64,000 nucleotides of DNA, taken from positions 186,001-250,000 of the forward strand of contig NZ_JBHJHQ010000003.1 in the NCBI RefSeq assembly GCF_042219825.1, written 5' to 3'. The DNA comes from JBHJHP01 sp042219825. Lineage in GTDB: Bacteria; Bacteroidota; Bacteroidia; Bacteroidales; UBA5342. The position numbers were made by a program, and so were the translations under genes. Below, piece after piece: positions 26,782 through 34,412 of the stretch. The notes beneath the pieces are model-generated. The model was given only the letters and a program-made list of their open reading frames with translations, was not told the origin of the DNA and did no database searches. The number at the start of each line of letters is the position of its first letter. Position 1 is the first letter of the stretch.

Positions 26782-26809
26782 ATAGGTATAAACACAAAAC
26801 CCATAAGTA

Positions 26810-27457
26810 ATGAAAAAGGTTGCAATTATCCTTTCAGGCTGTGGCGTTTACGACGGTGCAGAAATTCATGAATCTGTTTTGGCAATGCTGGCATTAGCCA
26901 AAAATGGCCTGGATTATTCAATTTTTGCTCCTGACAAGTTGCAGGCTCACGTTATTAACCATTTAACCGGAGAAGTGATTCCTGAATCCAGAAATGTGTT
27001 AATTGAATCAGCCCGGATTGCCCGAGGCGATATTTCGGCATTAACCGAACTTGACCCGGAAGATTATGATGCATTGTTGATGCCGGGAGGATTTGGTGTT
27101 GCTAAAAACCTGAGTTCTTTTGCGTTTGAAGGGGCTGACATGGAGGTTGATCCCCAGGTTGCGGCCATTGTTAAGGCATTTGCTGAAAGCAAAAAGGTGA
27201 TTGGAGCTCTGTGTATTGCTCCAACGGTAATCGCGAAAGTTTTGTCAAAGGTTGAGGTCACCATCGGCGAGGACGAAGAAACGGCAAATGCCATTGAAAC
27301 TATGGGAGCCAAACATATTCCTGCCGATTATACGGAGGTTGTCGTGGATAAAAACTATAAGGTTGTTACCGGACCATGTTACATGCTTGACAGTACTATT
27401 TTGCAGGTGGCAGAAAATGCCGAGAATGTGGTAAAAGCCATGATTGAATTGATGTAA
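26810..27457 (+). CDS. elbB: ElbB-type glyoxalase / DJ-1-PfpI superfamily protein
   Basis: A 215-residue class I glutamine-amidotransferase-like protein of the ElbB (SCRP-27A) family. It starts KKVAIILSGCGVYDGAEIHESVLAMLALA, has DYDALLMPGGFGVAKNLSSFAF, and carries the nucleophile Cys in the elbow VIGALCIAPTVIAKVL. Escherichia coli ElbB has weak glyoxalase III activity and an unclear role near isoprenoid synthesis. First gene of a tight operon (3 bases to trmN6) under a strong promoter. Confidence 0.9.
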   Translation: MKKVAIILSGCGVYDGAEIHESVLAMLALAKNGLDYSIFAPDKLQAHVINHLTGEVIPESRNVLIESARIARGDISALTELDPEDYDALLMPGGFGVAKNLSSFAFEGADMEVDPQVAAIVKAFAESKKVIGALCIAPTVIAKVLSKVEVTIGEDEETANAIETMGAKHIPADYTEVVVDKNYKVVTGPCYMLDSTILQVAENAENVVKAMIELM

Positions 27458-27460
27458 TTA

Positions 27461-28168
27461 ATGTCTGAAAGCTTTCGTTTTAAGCAGTTCGAAATTGATC
27501 AGGAAGGAGCAGCTCAGAAAGTTGGCACCGATAGCGTACTTTTGGGCTCCTGGATAAAACAGCATTCGTGTAAATCAGTTTTAGATATAGGTTGCGGAAC
27601 AGGTATATTGGCCCTGATGATGGCACAACGTTTCCCTGAAGCTCTTATAGATGCTGTAGAAATTGATGAGACAGCCTACGGATGTGCTGTGAAAAATGCA
27701 GAAAATTCTGTTTTCCAAAACAGAGTATCTGTTTATCACCAGAAAATTCAGGATTTTAATCCCGACAGAACTTACGACCTGATCATCACCAATCCTCCAT
27801 TTTTTTCCGGCGGACATAAATCACCAACCTTACAACGCTCAGTTGCCCGACATAATGATACGCTTACCCACGAAGAATTACTTTCGGTTAGTGCTTTATT
27901 GCTTAATGAAAAAGGGGCTTTGAATCTTATCCTTCCGGTTAAGGAAGCCGATAGTTTTAGTTTAAAAGCGGTTAAATACGGGTTATATAAAACCGGAATC
28001 TGCAATGTAATTCCAATACCTGATAAAGCTCCAAACCGGGTAATGCTCACATTAAAAAAAGAAACCACAAATCAACTTTCTGTTGAAAAAATCGTTTTGA
28101 GAAATACAGACAGAACATACAGTGAAGCGTATAAAAGTTTAACCAAAGATTTTTATTTAAACTTATGA
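27461..28168 (+). CDS. trmN6: tRNA1(Val) (adenine-37-N6)-methyltransferase
   Basis: A 235-residue Rossmann methyltransferase. SAM-binding motif I is VLDIGCGTGILALMMAQRFP, motif II DAVEIDETAYGCAVKNAENS, and the N6-adenine catalytic motif IITNPPFFSGG follows. FRFKQFEIDQEGAAQKVGTDSVLLGSW at the start is typical of the YfiC/TrmN6 family, which methylates A37 of tRNA-Val. Its stop overlaps the ATG of comB (ATGA), indicating translational coupling. Confidence 0.9.
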   Translation: MSESFRFKQFEIDQEGAAQKVGTDSVLLGSWIKQHSCKSVLDIGCGTGILALMMAQRFPEALIDAVEIDETAYGCAVKNAENSVFQNRVSVYHQKIQDFNPDRTYDLIITNPPFFSGGHKSPTLQRSVARHNDTLTHEELLSVSALLLNEKGALNLILPVKEADSFSLKAVKYGLYKTGICNVIPIPDKAPNRVMLTLKKETTNQLSVEKIVLRNTDRTYSEAYKSLTKDFYLNL

Positions 28169-28869
28169 CGATTGATGTTGAAATATCAGCGGAACATGTA
28201 AATACAGCCAAAATCAAAGGCAAAACAGTTGTGGTTATTGATGTACTGAGGGCAACATCAGTCATGGCAACAGCTTTGGCCAACGGCGCAAAAAAGATTA
28301 TTCCGGTAAAAACAGCTGAAGAAGTTTTCCGTATTGCGGAAAACTATGAAGAGCCGCTTAAAGCCGGCGAACGTCATGCAGATAAAGTTCCGGGATTTGA
28401 TGCAGGAAATTCTCCTTTCGAGTTTAATAACGAAAGCATACAGGGCAAAGTCATTATAATGTCGACCACCAACGGAACAAGTGCCTTACTAAAAACCACT
28501 GGTGCGCAGGAAGTTATTATTGGTTCATTTATAAATTTAGAGGCCGTGGTAAATTATCTGGATCAGAACACAAATGACATTGTAATTTTATGTTCGGGGA
28601 CAAATGGCGAGTTTTCTTTGGATGATGCATTGTGTGCCGGAGCTGTTATAAATAAGTTAATGACCCAAAAAGATTATGTACTGACAGACATTGCAACGGC
28701 ACATTTGCACCTTTTCAAAGCCGAACCGGATCTTCATAAAGCACTTGCGGAATGCAAACACTACAATATTCTTAAAAAGAAAGGATTGCAAAAAGATCTG
28801 GATTACTGTCTTTCCCTGGATGTTTTAAATATTGTTCCAGTTTGGATCAACGGGGAAGTAAGGATATAA
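28165..28869 (+). CDS. comB: 2-phosphosulfolactate phosphatase family protein
   Basis: A 234-residue ComB-family protein: VVVIDVLRATSVMATALANGAKKIIPV, KAGERHADKVPGFDAGNSPFEF, VIIMSTTNGTSALLKT and VILCSGTNGEFSLDDALCAGAVIN are hallmarks. The characterised reaction is hydrolysis of 2-phosphosulfolactate to sulfolactate, as in coenzyme M synthesis. No ComA or ComC gene is present in this window, so the substrate in this organism is uncertain. Translationally coupled to trmN6. Confidence 0.85.
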   Translation: MTIDVEISAEHVNTAKIKGKTVVVIDVLRATSVMATALANGAKKIIPVKTAEEVFRIAENYEEPLKAGERHADKVPGFDAGNSPFEFNNESIQGKVIIMSTTNGTSALLKTTGAQEVIIGSFINLEAVVNYLDQNTNDIVILCSGTNGEFSLDDALCAGAVINKLMTQKDYVLTDIATAHLHLFKAEPDLHKALAECKHYNILKKKGLQKDLDYCLSLDVLNIVPVWINGEVRI

Positions 28870-28873
28870 AAAT

Positions 28874-28901
28874 ACAGGAATACAGTTATACTGATTCCTG
28901 T
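28874..28901. terminator. Hairpin terminator between comB and the small membrane protein gene
   Basis: ACAGGAAT/ATTCCTGT stem extended by CAG/CTG after a one-base bulge, followed by a T-rich stretch, between two convergent genes. Confidence 0.6.
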
Positions 28902-28919
28902 TCATTTTCATGCAGATTT

Positions 28920-29093
28920 TTATTCTGTAATATACTTATTCAGAATGATGTGGGCAATTAATCCTACTACCATCAAAACGGCGGCAATAGCAAGATTCAT
29001 ATTGCTTGTTGTATTAAGAAATGCAGGAATTATTAAAAGCAATACACCGATTACCACTATAAAAATTCCTAAGTATTTAAGAAAATTTTTCAT
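28920..29093 (-). CDS. Small two-helix membrane protein (57 residues)
   Basis: An unrecognised short gene. It starts MKNFLKYLGIFIVVIGVLLL, has a central AFLNTTSNMNLAIAAVLMVV, and ends LIAHIILNKYITE. Two hydrophobic segments (about residues 7-24 and 34-51) separated by a short polar turn predict a hairpin in the inner membrane. It is convergent to comB and divergent from mutY, with hydrophobicity continuous in this frame only. Small proteins of this type are common in Bacteroidota, but I know no function. Confidence 0.7.
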   Translation of the reverse strand: MKNFLKYLGIFIVVIGVLLLIIPAFLNTTSNMNLAIAAVLMVVGLIAHIILNKYITE

Positions 29094-29212
29094 CAGAAAA
29101 TGTATTTATGTTTGCGAATTAATTTGCTTTACAAAAAAACAACAAATCGGTTAAAAATAAAACTTTTAATTCATTTTATTTGTGAACGTAACAGAAGGGC
29201 AGGATATTATTT

Positions 29213-30268
29213 ATGACAGCATTTAATAAATTAAGGTTTTCACTTCAGGAATGGTATCAAAAGAATAAACGGGATTTACCATGGAGACAAACTTCTGATC
29301 CGTACAAAATATGGATCTCCGAAATTATTCTTCAGCAAACGCAGGTAAAGCAGGGAATGGATTATTACCTCAGGTTTGTAAATCAGTTTCCTGATGTTAA
29401 CACACTTGCAAATGCAGATGAACAGGATGTTTTAAAACTCTGGCAAGGCCTGGGCTATTACAGCCGTGCAAGAAACCTTCACTTTGCGGCAAAACAGATT
29501 GCCCAAAAATTTAACGGCATATTCCCAACTGATTATAGATCTGTTTTATCGTTAAAAGGTGTCGGAGAATACACTGCTGCAGCTATTGGCAGCATCGCCT
29601 TCAATCTTCCTCATGCAGTACTTGATGGCAATGTTGCCCGGGTCATTTCAAGATTATTCGCCATTAGCGAGCCGGTTAATTCCACGAAAGGGAAAAAGGT
29701 TTTAAACGAGCTGGCTGGCGAACTGCTGGACCTTCATGAGCCGGGAGAACACAACCAGGCTATGATGGAATTTGGAGCGTTATACTGCATTCCCAAAAAC
29801 CCGGACTGTAACCGCTGTACTTTAAACGATTGTTGCGAAGCATTTCATAAAAACCTTGTTGATAAACTACCTGTGAAAGAAAACCGTATTAAACAGCGTA
29901 CCAGATATTTTCTTTACCTGGTATATGAATATCAGGAACAAACCTGGATCACCAAAAGAAATGGGAATGATATCTGGCAGGGTTTGTATGAATTTCCTTT
30001 AATTGAAACGGACAATCTGGAGGACGAAACAGTTCTGACTACAATCAGTAATTATGCCAAAAAAGAATCAGAAAATAATGAAATTACTTTCCTTTCTGAA
30101 ATGTATAAGCACATCTTGTCGCATCAGGTTATTTTTGCACGTTTTGCAGTAATAAACGATAAATTTCCCAAATCGGATGAAGATGCGGTAAGGATAAAAA
30201 AAAGCGAGATAACGGGTTTTCCTGTATCCCGGCTTATTGAACGTTTCCTTGAAGACCGGAATCTCTAA
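29213..30268 (+). CDS. mutY: A/G-specific adenine glycosylase
   Basis: A 351-residue DNA repair enzyme removing adenine opposite 8-oxoguanine. Catalytic Glu37 lies in ISEIILQQTQV, and Asp138 follows the helix-hairpin-helix (SLKGVGEYTAAAIGSIAF, AVLDGNVARV). The iron-sulfur loop has four Cys (YCIPKNPDCNRCTLNDCC). The C-terminal third is the NUDIX-like 8-oxoG recognition domain (YEYQEQTWITKRNGNDIWQGLYEFPL). Full length for the family. Its stop overlaps the stop of ppa on the opposite strand by 4 bases. Confidence 0.96.
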   Translation: MTAFNKLRFSLQEWYQKNKRDLPWRQTSDPYKIWISEIILQQTQVKQGMDYYLRFVNQFPDVNTLANADEQDVLKLWQGLGYYSRARNLHFAAKQIAQKFNGIFPTDYRSVLSLKGVGEYTAAAIGSIAFNLPHAVLDGNVARVISRLFAISEPVNSTKGKKVLNELAGELLDLHEPGEHNQAMMEFGALYCIPKNPDCNRCTLNDCCEAFHKNLVDKLPVKENRIKQRTRYFLYLVYEYQEQTWITKRNGNDIWQGLYEFPLIETDNLEDETVLTTISNYAKKESENNEITFLSEMYKHILSHQVIFARFAVINDKFPKSDEDAVRIKKSEITGFPVSRLIERFLEDRNL

Positions 30269-30933
30269 ACTTCCGAAAGAATCTCGTAGAGGTTTTCAAA
30301 TTTGGTCTTGTAATCTTCTACGGAACGTCGGATCACCTCGTAAGCTTCTTCCTTTCCATACGTATGTGTAATTTCCGCCTGAATAGGTTTCCCCGGCAAA
30401 TCTTTGTATGTAAGAAAATAGTGCTGAAGACGGTCGATTACTTCACTGGAACAATCACTGATATCGTTATATCTGCCATACACCGCGTCGTTATCCAATA
30501 CCGCAACAATTTTATCATCGGCTTCATTACCGTCAATAAATCTGAAACCACCTATTGGACGGGCATCAACCAGAATGTCGCCATGCGAAATAACCTTTTC
30601 GGTTAAAATACAAACATCCAGAGGATCCCTGTCCCCATGAACACCCTCTCTTCCCGTTTTTTCACGGCAATATTCCCCCACTTTTTCACTACAGTATGTC
30701 TGTGGAATAAATCCATAAAGCGCAGGGATAATGTTAGAATACTTCTGAGGCCGGTCTATTTTCAGGTAACCCGTTTTTTTATCCAGTTCAAACTTTACTG
30801 TATCCGTTGGAACCATTTCTACAAAACAAGTTAGTTTTTGTGGTGCCTCCTTTCCGATTTCTACTCCATGCCATGGATGAGATTTATACCTTAAACCCAT
30901 CAGGCGGCCAATCGGATTCATTACTTTATCCAT
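30265..30933 (-). CDS. ppa: Inorganic pyrophosphatase (family I)
   Basis: A 222-residue soluble family I pyrophosphatase that hydrolyses PPi to two phosphates with Mg2+. Motifs: FELDKKTGYLKIDRPQKYS, NIIPALYGFIPQTYC, GDRDPLDVCIL (metal-binding Asp cluster), and the late DDKIVAVLDND. Longer than the ~175-residue E. coli enzyme, with an N-terminal MNPIGRLMGLRYKSHPWHGVEIG extension of the kind seen in some bacteria. Monocistronic. Confidence 0.93.
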   Translation of the reverse strand: MDKVMNPIGRLMGLRYKSHPWHGVEIGKEAPQKLTCFVEMVPTDTVKFELDKKTGYLKIDRPQKYSNIIPALYGFIPQTYCSEKVGEYCREKTGREGVHGDRDPLDVCILTEKVISHGDILVDARPIGGFRFIDGNEADDKIVAVLDNDAVYGRYNDISDCSSEVIDRLQHYFLTYKDLPGKPIQAEITHTYGKEEAYEVIRRSVEDYKTKFENLYEILSEV

Positions 30934-31118
30934 ATAAATTTTATTAAGGTTTTAATGTTCACCATATAAACACCCTTTTAAAAAAAGTGTTCAGACTATA
31001 ACTGTCTATAAAATGATTATTCCAAACTAAAATTAATAAGGAAGGAGTTAAATGCTGTAAAGACAAAAAAAGATAATAAAAGTCTGATAGCCAGCGGCTC
31101 ACTTTTTTGTATCCGGGA

Positions 31119-31622
31119 CTACTGTGATGCTAAATCCGATTTAATTTTTGCGACCAGTTTTTCAAATTCCTCTGTTGTGAATCCTATGGTTTTATAGATT
31201 ATATTTCCATCTTTATCTATCAAAAATGATCGTGGAATATACTTCGTAGCAAACTTTGAAAATACATTTCTGTCCGGATCCGGATAAAAAGGCATATCAA
31301 AATTTTTCATAGCTTTGAATTTATCCACTTCCTCCCAGGTATGTTCCCGACCAAATACCATAAGCTCAAAATCGGGATTATCTTTATATACATCCCATAT
31401 CTGTTCTTCTACATGTGGCAATTCCTGTATACAAGGACCGCACCAGGTTGCAAAAAATACAATTAGCACATATTTGCCTCTGTAGTCCTTAATACTTGCA
31501 TTTTTTGTTTTGCTGACCGCAAATGTAAAATCAGGGACCTTGTCTCCTACTTCTACCTCTTTATCCTGGCCATATGCAAATACAGGAATCAGGAATAATA
31601 ACACGAATATCTTTTTAATCAT
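31119..31622 (-). CDS. TlpA-like periplasmic thiol-disulfide oxidoreductase
   Basis: A 167-residue exported thioredoxin-fold protein. The signal peptide is MIKKIFVLLFLIPVFAYGQ, then GDKVPDFTFAVSKTKNASIKDYRGKYVLIVFFATWCGPC with active-site Cys61 and Cys64. IPRSFLIDKDGNIIYKT holds the cis-Pro region. AhpC/TSA-Redoxin type with a WCGPC motif, so reducing in the periplasm is likely. The partner is unknown; no cytochrome maturation genes are near. Confidence 0.9.
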   Translation of the reverse strand: MIKKIFVLLFLIPVFAYGQDKEVEVGDKVPDFTFAVSKTKNASIKDYRGKYVLIVFFATWCGPCIQELPHVEEQIWDVYKDNPDFELMVFGREHTWEEVDKFKAMKNFDMPFYPDPDRNVFSKFATKYIPRSFLIDKDGNIIYKTIGFTTEEFEKLVAKIKSDLASQ

Positions 31623-31726
31623 ATGCTTTGCTTTATGTTGCTAAAGATAGCCAATAAATTTTCAGAATATTTTACTTTTAGATGGTTTAACAGAGTTCAA
31701 TGCTTATTTTAGCTCAAAATTAAGTC

Positions 31727-31885
31727 ATGGGTGATAAAAAATACCGTTGTTTGGAGTGTGGCTGGGAAGGTGAAGATGTGGAGTACGATCAGGTAGATAC
31801 ATGTATGGGTGCTGATCAGACCGAAATGTGTCCTGAATGTGGCAGCGTAAATATGCTACCGGCTTTTACTCAACCGAAACCGTGA
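31727..31885 (+). CDS. Small zinc-ribbon protein (52 residues)
   Basis: Short gene starting MGDKKYRCLECGWEG and ending MLPAFTQPKP. Two CxxC knuckles (Cys8/Cys11 in RCLECGW, Cys35/Cys38 in MCPECGS) form a rubredoxin-like zinc or iron ribbon; an extra Cys26 lies between them. The central region is acidic (EGEDVEYDQVD). The last 20 bases overlap the end of the convergent histidine kinase gene. Function unknown; metal binding is inferred from the Cys spacing. Confidence 0.75.
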   Translation: MGDKKYRCLECGWEGEDVEYDQVDTCMGADQTEMCPECGSVNMLPAFTQPKP

Positions 31886-33038
31886 AGTAAAATTTACTCC
31901 CTTTGCCAACTTCTGACTCCATCCAGATCTGTCCTCCCATTAATTCAACCAATCCCTTACAAATTGACAACCCCAATCCGGTTCCAGGAAGTTTATTTTT
32001 TCCTGTATCTTCAGCCTGACCAAATCTTTCGAAAATAATCTCCTGGGACTCCTTGTTAATTCCGATTCCACTATCCGATACTGTTATTCCCATATGTGTT
32101 TCATTCAGATGATATTCAAGCTTCACGTAACCTGAATTAGTGAATTTAATACTGTTATTGATAAGATTAAACAAAACCTGCTTCAGTCTGATTGAATCCG
32201 TGTAAATAACAGGATCATAACCATTAGTAGAAATTTCAAACTGTACTTTATCTCTCTTTTCCCTGTAATGATGACTATTCCTAATGGTTTCCTCCACCTC
32301 TTTTAACAACGAATTAATCTTTACTTTCTCCTTGTTAATTTCAACCTGACCTGATTCTATTCTTGCCACGTCAATAATATCGGACAGGATATTCAAAAGG
32401 TACTCCCCGTTCTTGTGAATTAAAGTGCTGAAGTCCTTTATTTGATCCAACTCCAACTCATCGTTGGAGATAAGTTCAGCAAATCCGAGAATAGCATTTA
32501 AAGGAGTTCTTATTTCATGCGACATATTAGCCAGGAAAGCTGATTTCAGTAAATCACTTTCCTCTGCTCTTTTTCTGGCTTCAAGCAATTCGGCTTCATA
32601 CTTTTTACGATGTGTTACATCGTGAGCAAATCCTTGAATAAACGTCTGGTTATTTTCGTTAATCAAAACATTCGAGCGGGTATAAAGCCACATGATTCTG
32701 CCATTTTTGGTCCTAACTTTATATTCACGCGATAATCCTTTCGAACCTTCATCGGCCACCCGCTGAATGATCTCAATTATCTCAGAATGGTGTTCAGGAC
32801 AAACAACATCCAACAGATTCATTGTAAGAAGTTCTTCCCTTGAATAACCTAATACATCGGTTCCGGCTACGTTTATATCTAACAGCTTCCCTTTTGCATC
32901 ATGCAAATAAACAATGTCGAAATTTCCGTTAAAAAGGGCATCATACCTCTGAAGCAAATACAAATATTCACTTTTAGGCACAACATCATCCTTAAACTTG
33001 TTATAATCTTCACTGAAGATTATCGGTGAAACCGGCAT
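31866..33038 (-). CDS. Soluble PAS-domain sensor histidine kinase
   Basis: A 390-residue cytosolic kinase with no membrane segment. PAS domain at about 35-145 (FDIVYLHDAKGKLLDINVAGTDVLGYSREELL, PAC end TFIQGFAHDVTHRKKYEAEL). HisKA has the phospho-acceptor His174 in NMSHEIRTPLNAILGF. The HATPase domain has N-box FNLINNSIKFTNSG, ITVSDSGIGI, FERFGQ and GTGLGLSICKGLVELMGG. There is no receiver domain and no response regulator beside it, so it is an orphan kinase. The PAS ligand is unknown. Confidence 0.92.
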   Translation of the reverse strand: MPVSPIIFSEDYNKFKDDVVPKSEYLYLLQRYDALFNGNFDIVYLHDAKGKLLDINVAGTDVLGYSREELLTMNLLDVVCPEHHSEIIEIIQRVADEGSKGLSREYKVRTKNGRIMWLYTRSNVLINENNQTFIQGFAHDVTHRKKYEAELLEARKRAEESDLLKSAFLANMSHEIRTPLNAILGFAELISNDELELDQIKDFSTLIHKNGEYLLNILSDIIDVARIESGQVEINKEKVKINSLLKEVEETIRNSHHYREKRDKVQFEISTNGYDPVIYTDSIRLKQVLFNLINNSIKFTNSGYVKLEYHLNETHMGITVSDSGIGINKESQEIIFERFGQAEDTGKNKLPGTGLGLSICKGLVELMGGQIWMESEVGKGSKFYFTVSVE

Positions 33039-33184
33039 ATTATTATTTTTGTGTCAAAATAGCAAAAATATATGAGTATTAGTAAACGCATATTTAATTA
33101 TTTGTATTTATAACCATTTTATTTAAGATTATTAATCATCAGTCTCTGAATACATTGAGCCGGGATCAAACAAAAACGTATCAT

Positions 33185-34411
33185 ATGAAAAGTTTTACAA
33201 CAAGGTCTTTAAACGTGGATTATCCTAAAAATGAACCATATAATGCATTGCAAATGCCGGTTTATAATGCGGTAGCTTTTGAATTTGATTCAGCGGAAGA
33301 TATCGCCAATAATTTTCAGGGGAAATTACCGGCACATGCCTACAGCAGAACCGGAAATCCAACTGTTGAATACCTTGAATTGAAATTGAAAACACTTACA
33401 AACAGCCATCAGGTTATAGCAATGGCATCAGGAATGGCGGCAATATCAACAACAATACTCACATTATGTGCTGCCGGAGATAATATTATCTCAGGAGCAA
33501 ATCTTTTTGGACATACCTATGCTTTTTTCAATCAAACGATTAAAGCCTTTAAGATCGAAAACAGAATAGTAGACTTCAAGAACAAAGCTGGTATCATGTC
33601 CCGGATTGACCAAAATACGCGGTTAATTTATCTTGAATCAGTCACTAACCCTCAACTTGAAATTCCCGATTTTAATATGATATCGGAACTTGCCAGGGAG
33701 AAAGGAATAATATTGGTGGTGGACAGTACGCTAACTCCTCCGAATATCTTTTCATCAATACAGCACGGTGTTGATATTGAAGTGATGTCAACAACCAAAT
33801 ATATTTCGGGTGGCGCAACGTCTGTTGGTGGTGCAGTTATGGATAACGGCACATTCGATTGGAATAAAAATCCGAATCTGAAAATTTATTCTGAGAAATT
33901 TGGTCCAAATGCATTTGCTGCAAAACTACGTAAAAACATATTCCGTAATATTGGTCCATGTATGTCTGCCCAAACCGCACATTACCAGATACAGGGTCTG
34001 GATATTCTTGAACTTCGTCTGGAACGCTGTTATGAAAATTGCATAAAACTGGGTGAATTTATGGAAGCAGAGAATTCAATTTCCCGCGTTGACTATCCCG
34101 GCCTTAAATCATCAGCATATTACAATCTGGCTCAAAAATATTTTACCGGAGTTCCCGGAACAATTATGACTTTTGATCTGGAATCGGAAGAAGCGTGTTT
34201 CCGGTTTATGAACAAGTTGAATATTATACGACGCGCAACAAATTTAAACGATAACAAATCGTTGATTATACATCCGTGGTCAACAATTTATTGTGAGTTT
34301 TCTGAAGAGAAACGTACAGGAATGGGTATCAGACCAACAATGATGCGCTTATCTGTTGGTATTGAAAGCAGTAAAGATTTAATTGAAGATATCCGTCAGG
34401 CACTAAGTTAG
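33185..34411 (+). CDS. PLP-dependent trans-sulfuration enzyme (Cys/Met metabolism family)
   Basis: A 408-residue enzyme of the cystathionine gamma-synthase/methionine gamma-lyase/O-acetylhomoserine sulfhydrylase family. ATG 33185 is taken over the TTG at 33155. The PLP-lysine is Lys205 in MSTTKYISGG; YSRTGNPT (53-60), ASGMAAIS and the Asp in VVDSTLTPP are cofactor-site residues. Family members differ in substrate by few residues, so synthase and lyase cannot be separated here. It stands alone and ends one base before the convergent TamL gene. Confidence 0.88.
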   Translation: MKSFTTRSLNVDYPKNEPYNALQMPVYNAVAFEFDSAEDIANNFQGKLPAHAYSRTGNPTVEYLELKLKTLTNSHQVIAMASGMAAISTTILTLCAAGDNIISGANLFGHTYAFFNQTIKAFKIENRIVDFKNKAGIMSRIDQNTRLIYLESVTNPQLEIPDFNMISELAREKGIILVVDSTLTPPNIFSSIQHGVDIEVMSTTKYISGGATSVGGAVMDNGTFDWNKNPNLKIYSEKFGPNAFAAKLRKNIFRNIGPCMSAQTAHYQIQGLDILELRLERCYENCIKLGEFMEAENSISRVDYPGLKSSAYYNLAQKYFTGVPGTIMTFDLESEEACFRFMNKLNIIRRATNLNDNKSLIIHPWSTIYCEFSEEKRTGMGIRPTMMRLSVGIESSKDLIEDIRQALS

Positions 34412-34412
34412 A

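Noticed and set aside
28945..29154. + strand open frame of 69 codons
   Set aside because: Antisense to the 57-residue membrane gene, whose hydrophobic pattern is much more protein-like.
33155..33184. TTG start for the trans-sulfuration enzyme
   Set aside because: ATG 33185 gives the normal N-terminus; the added ten residues have no family match.
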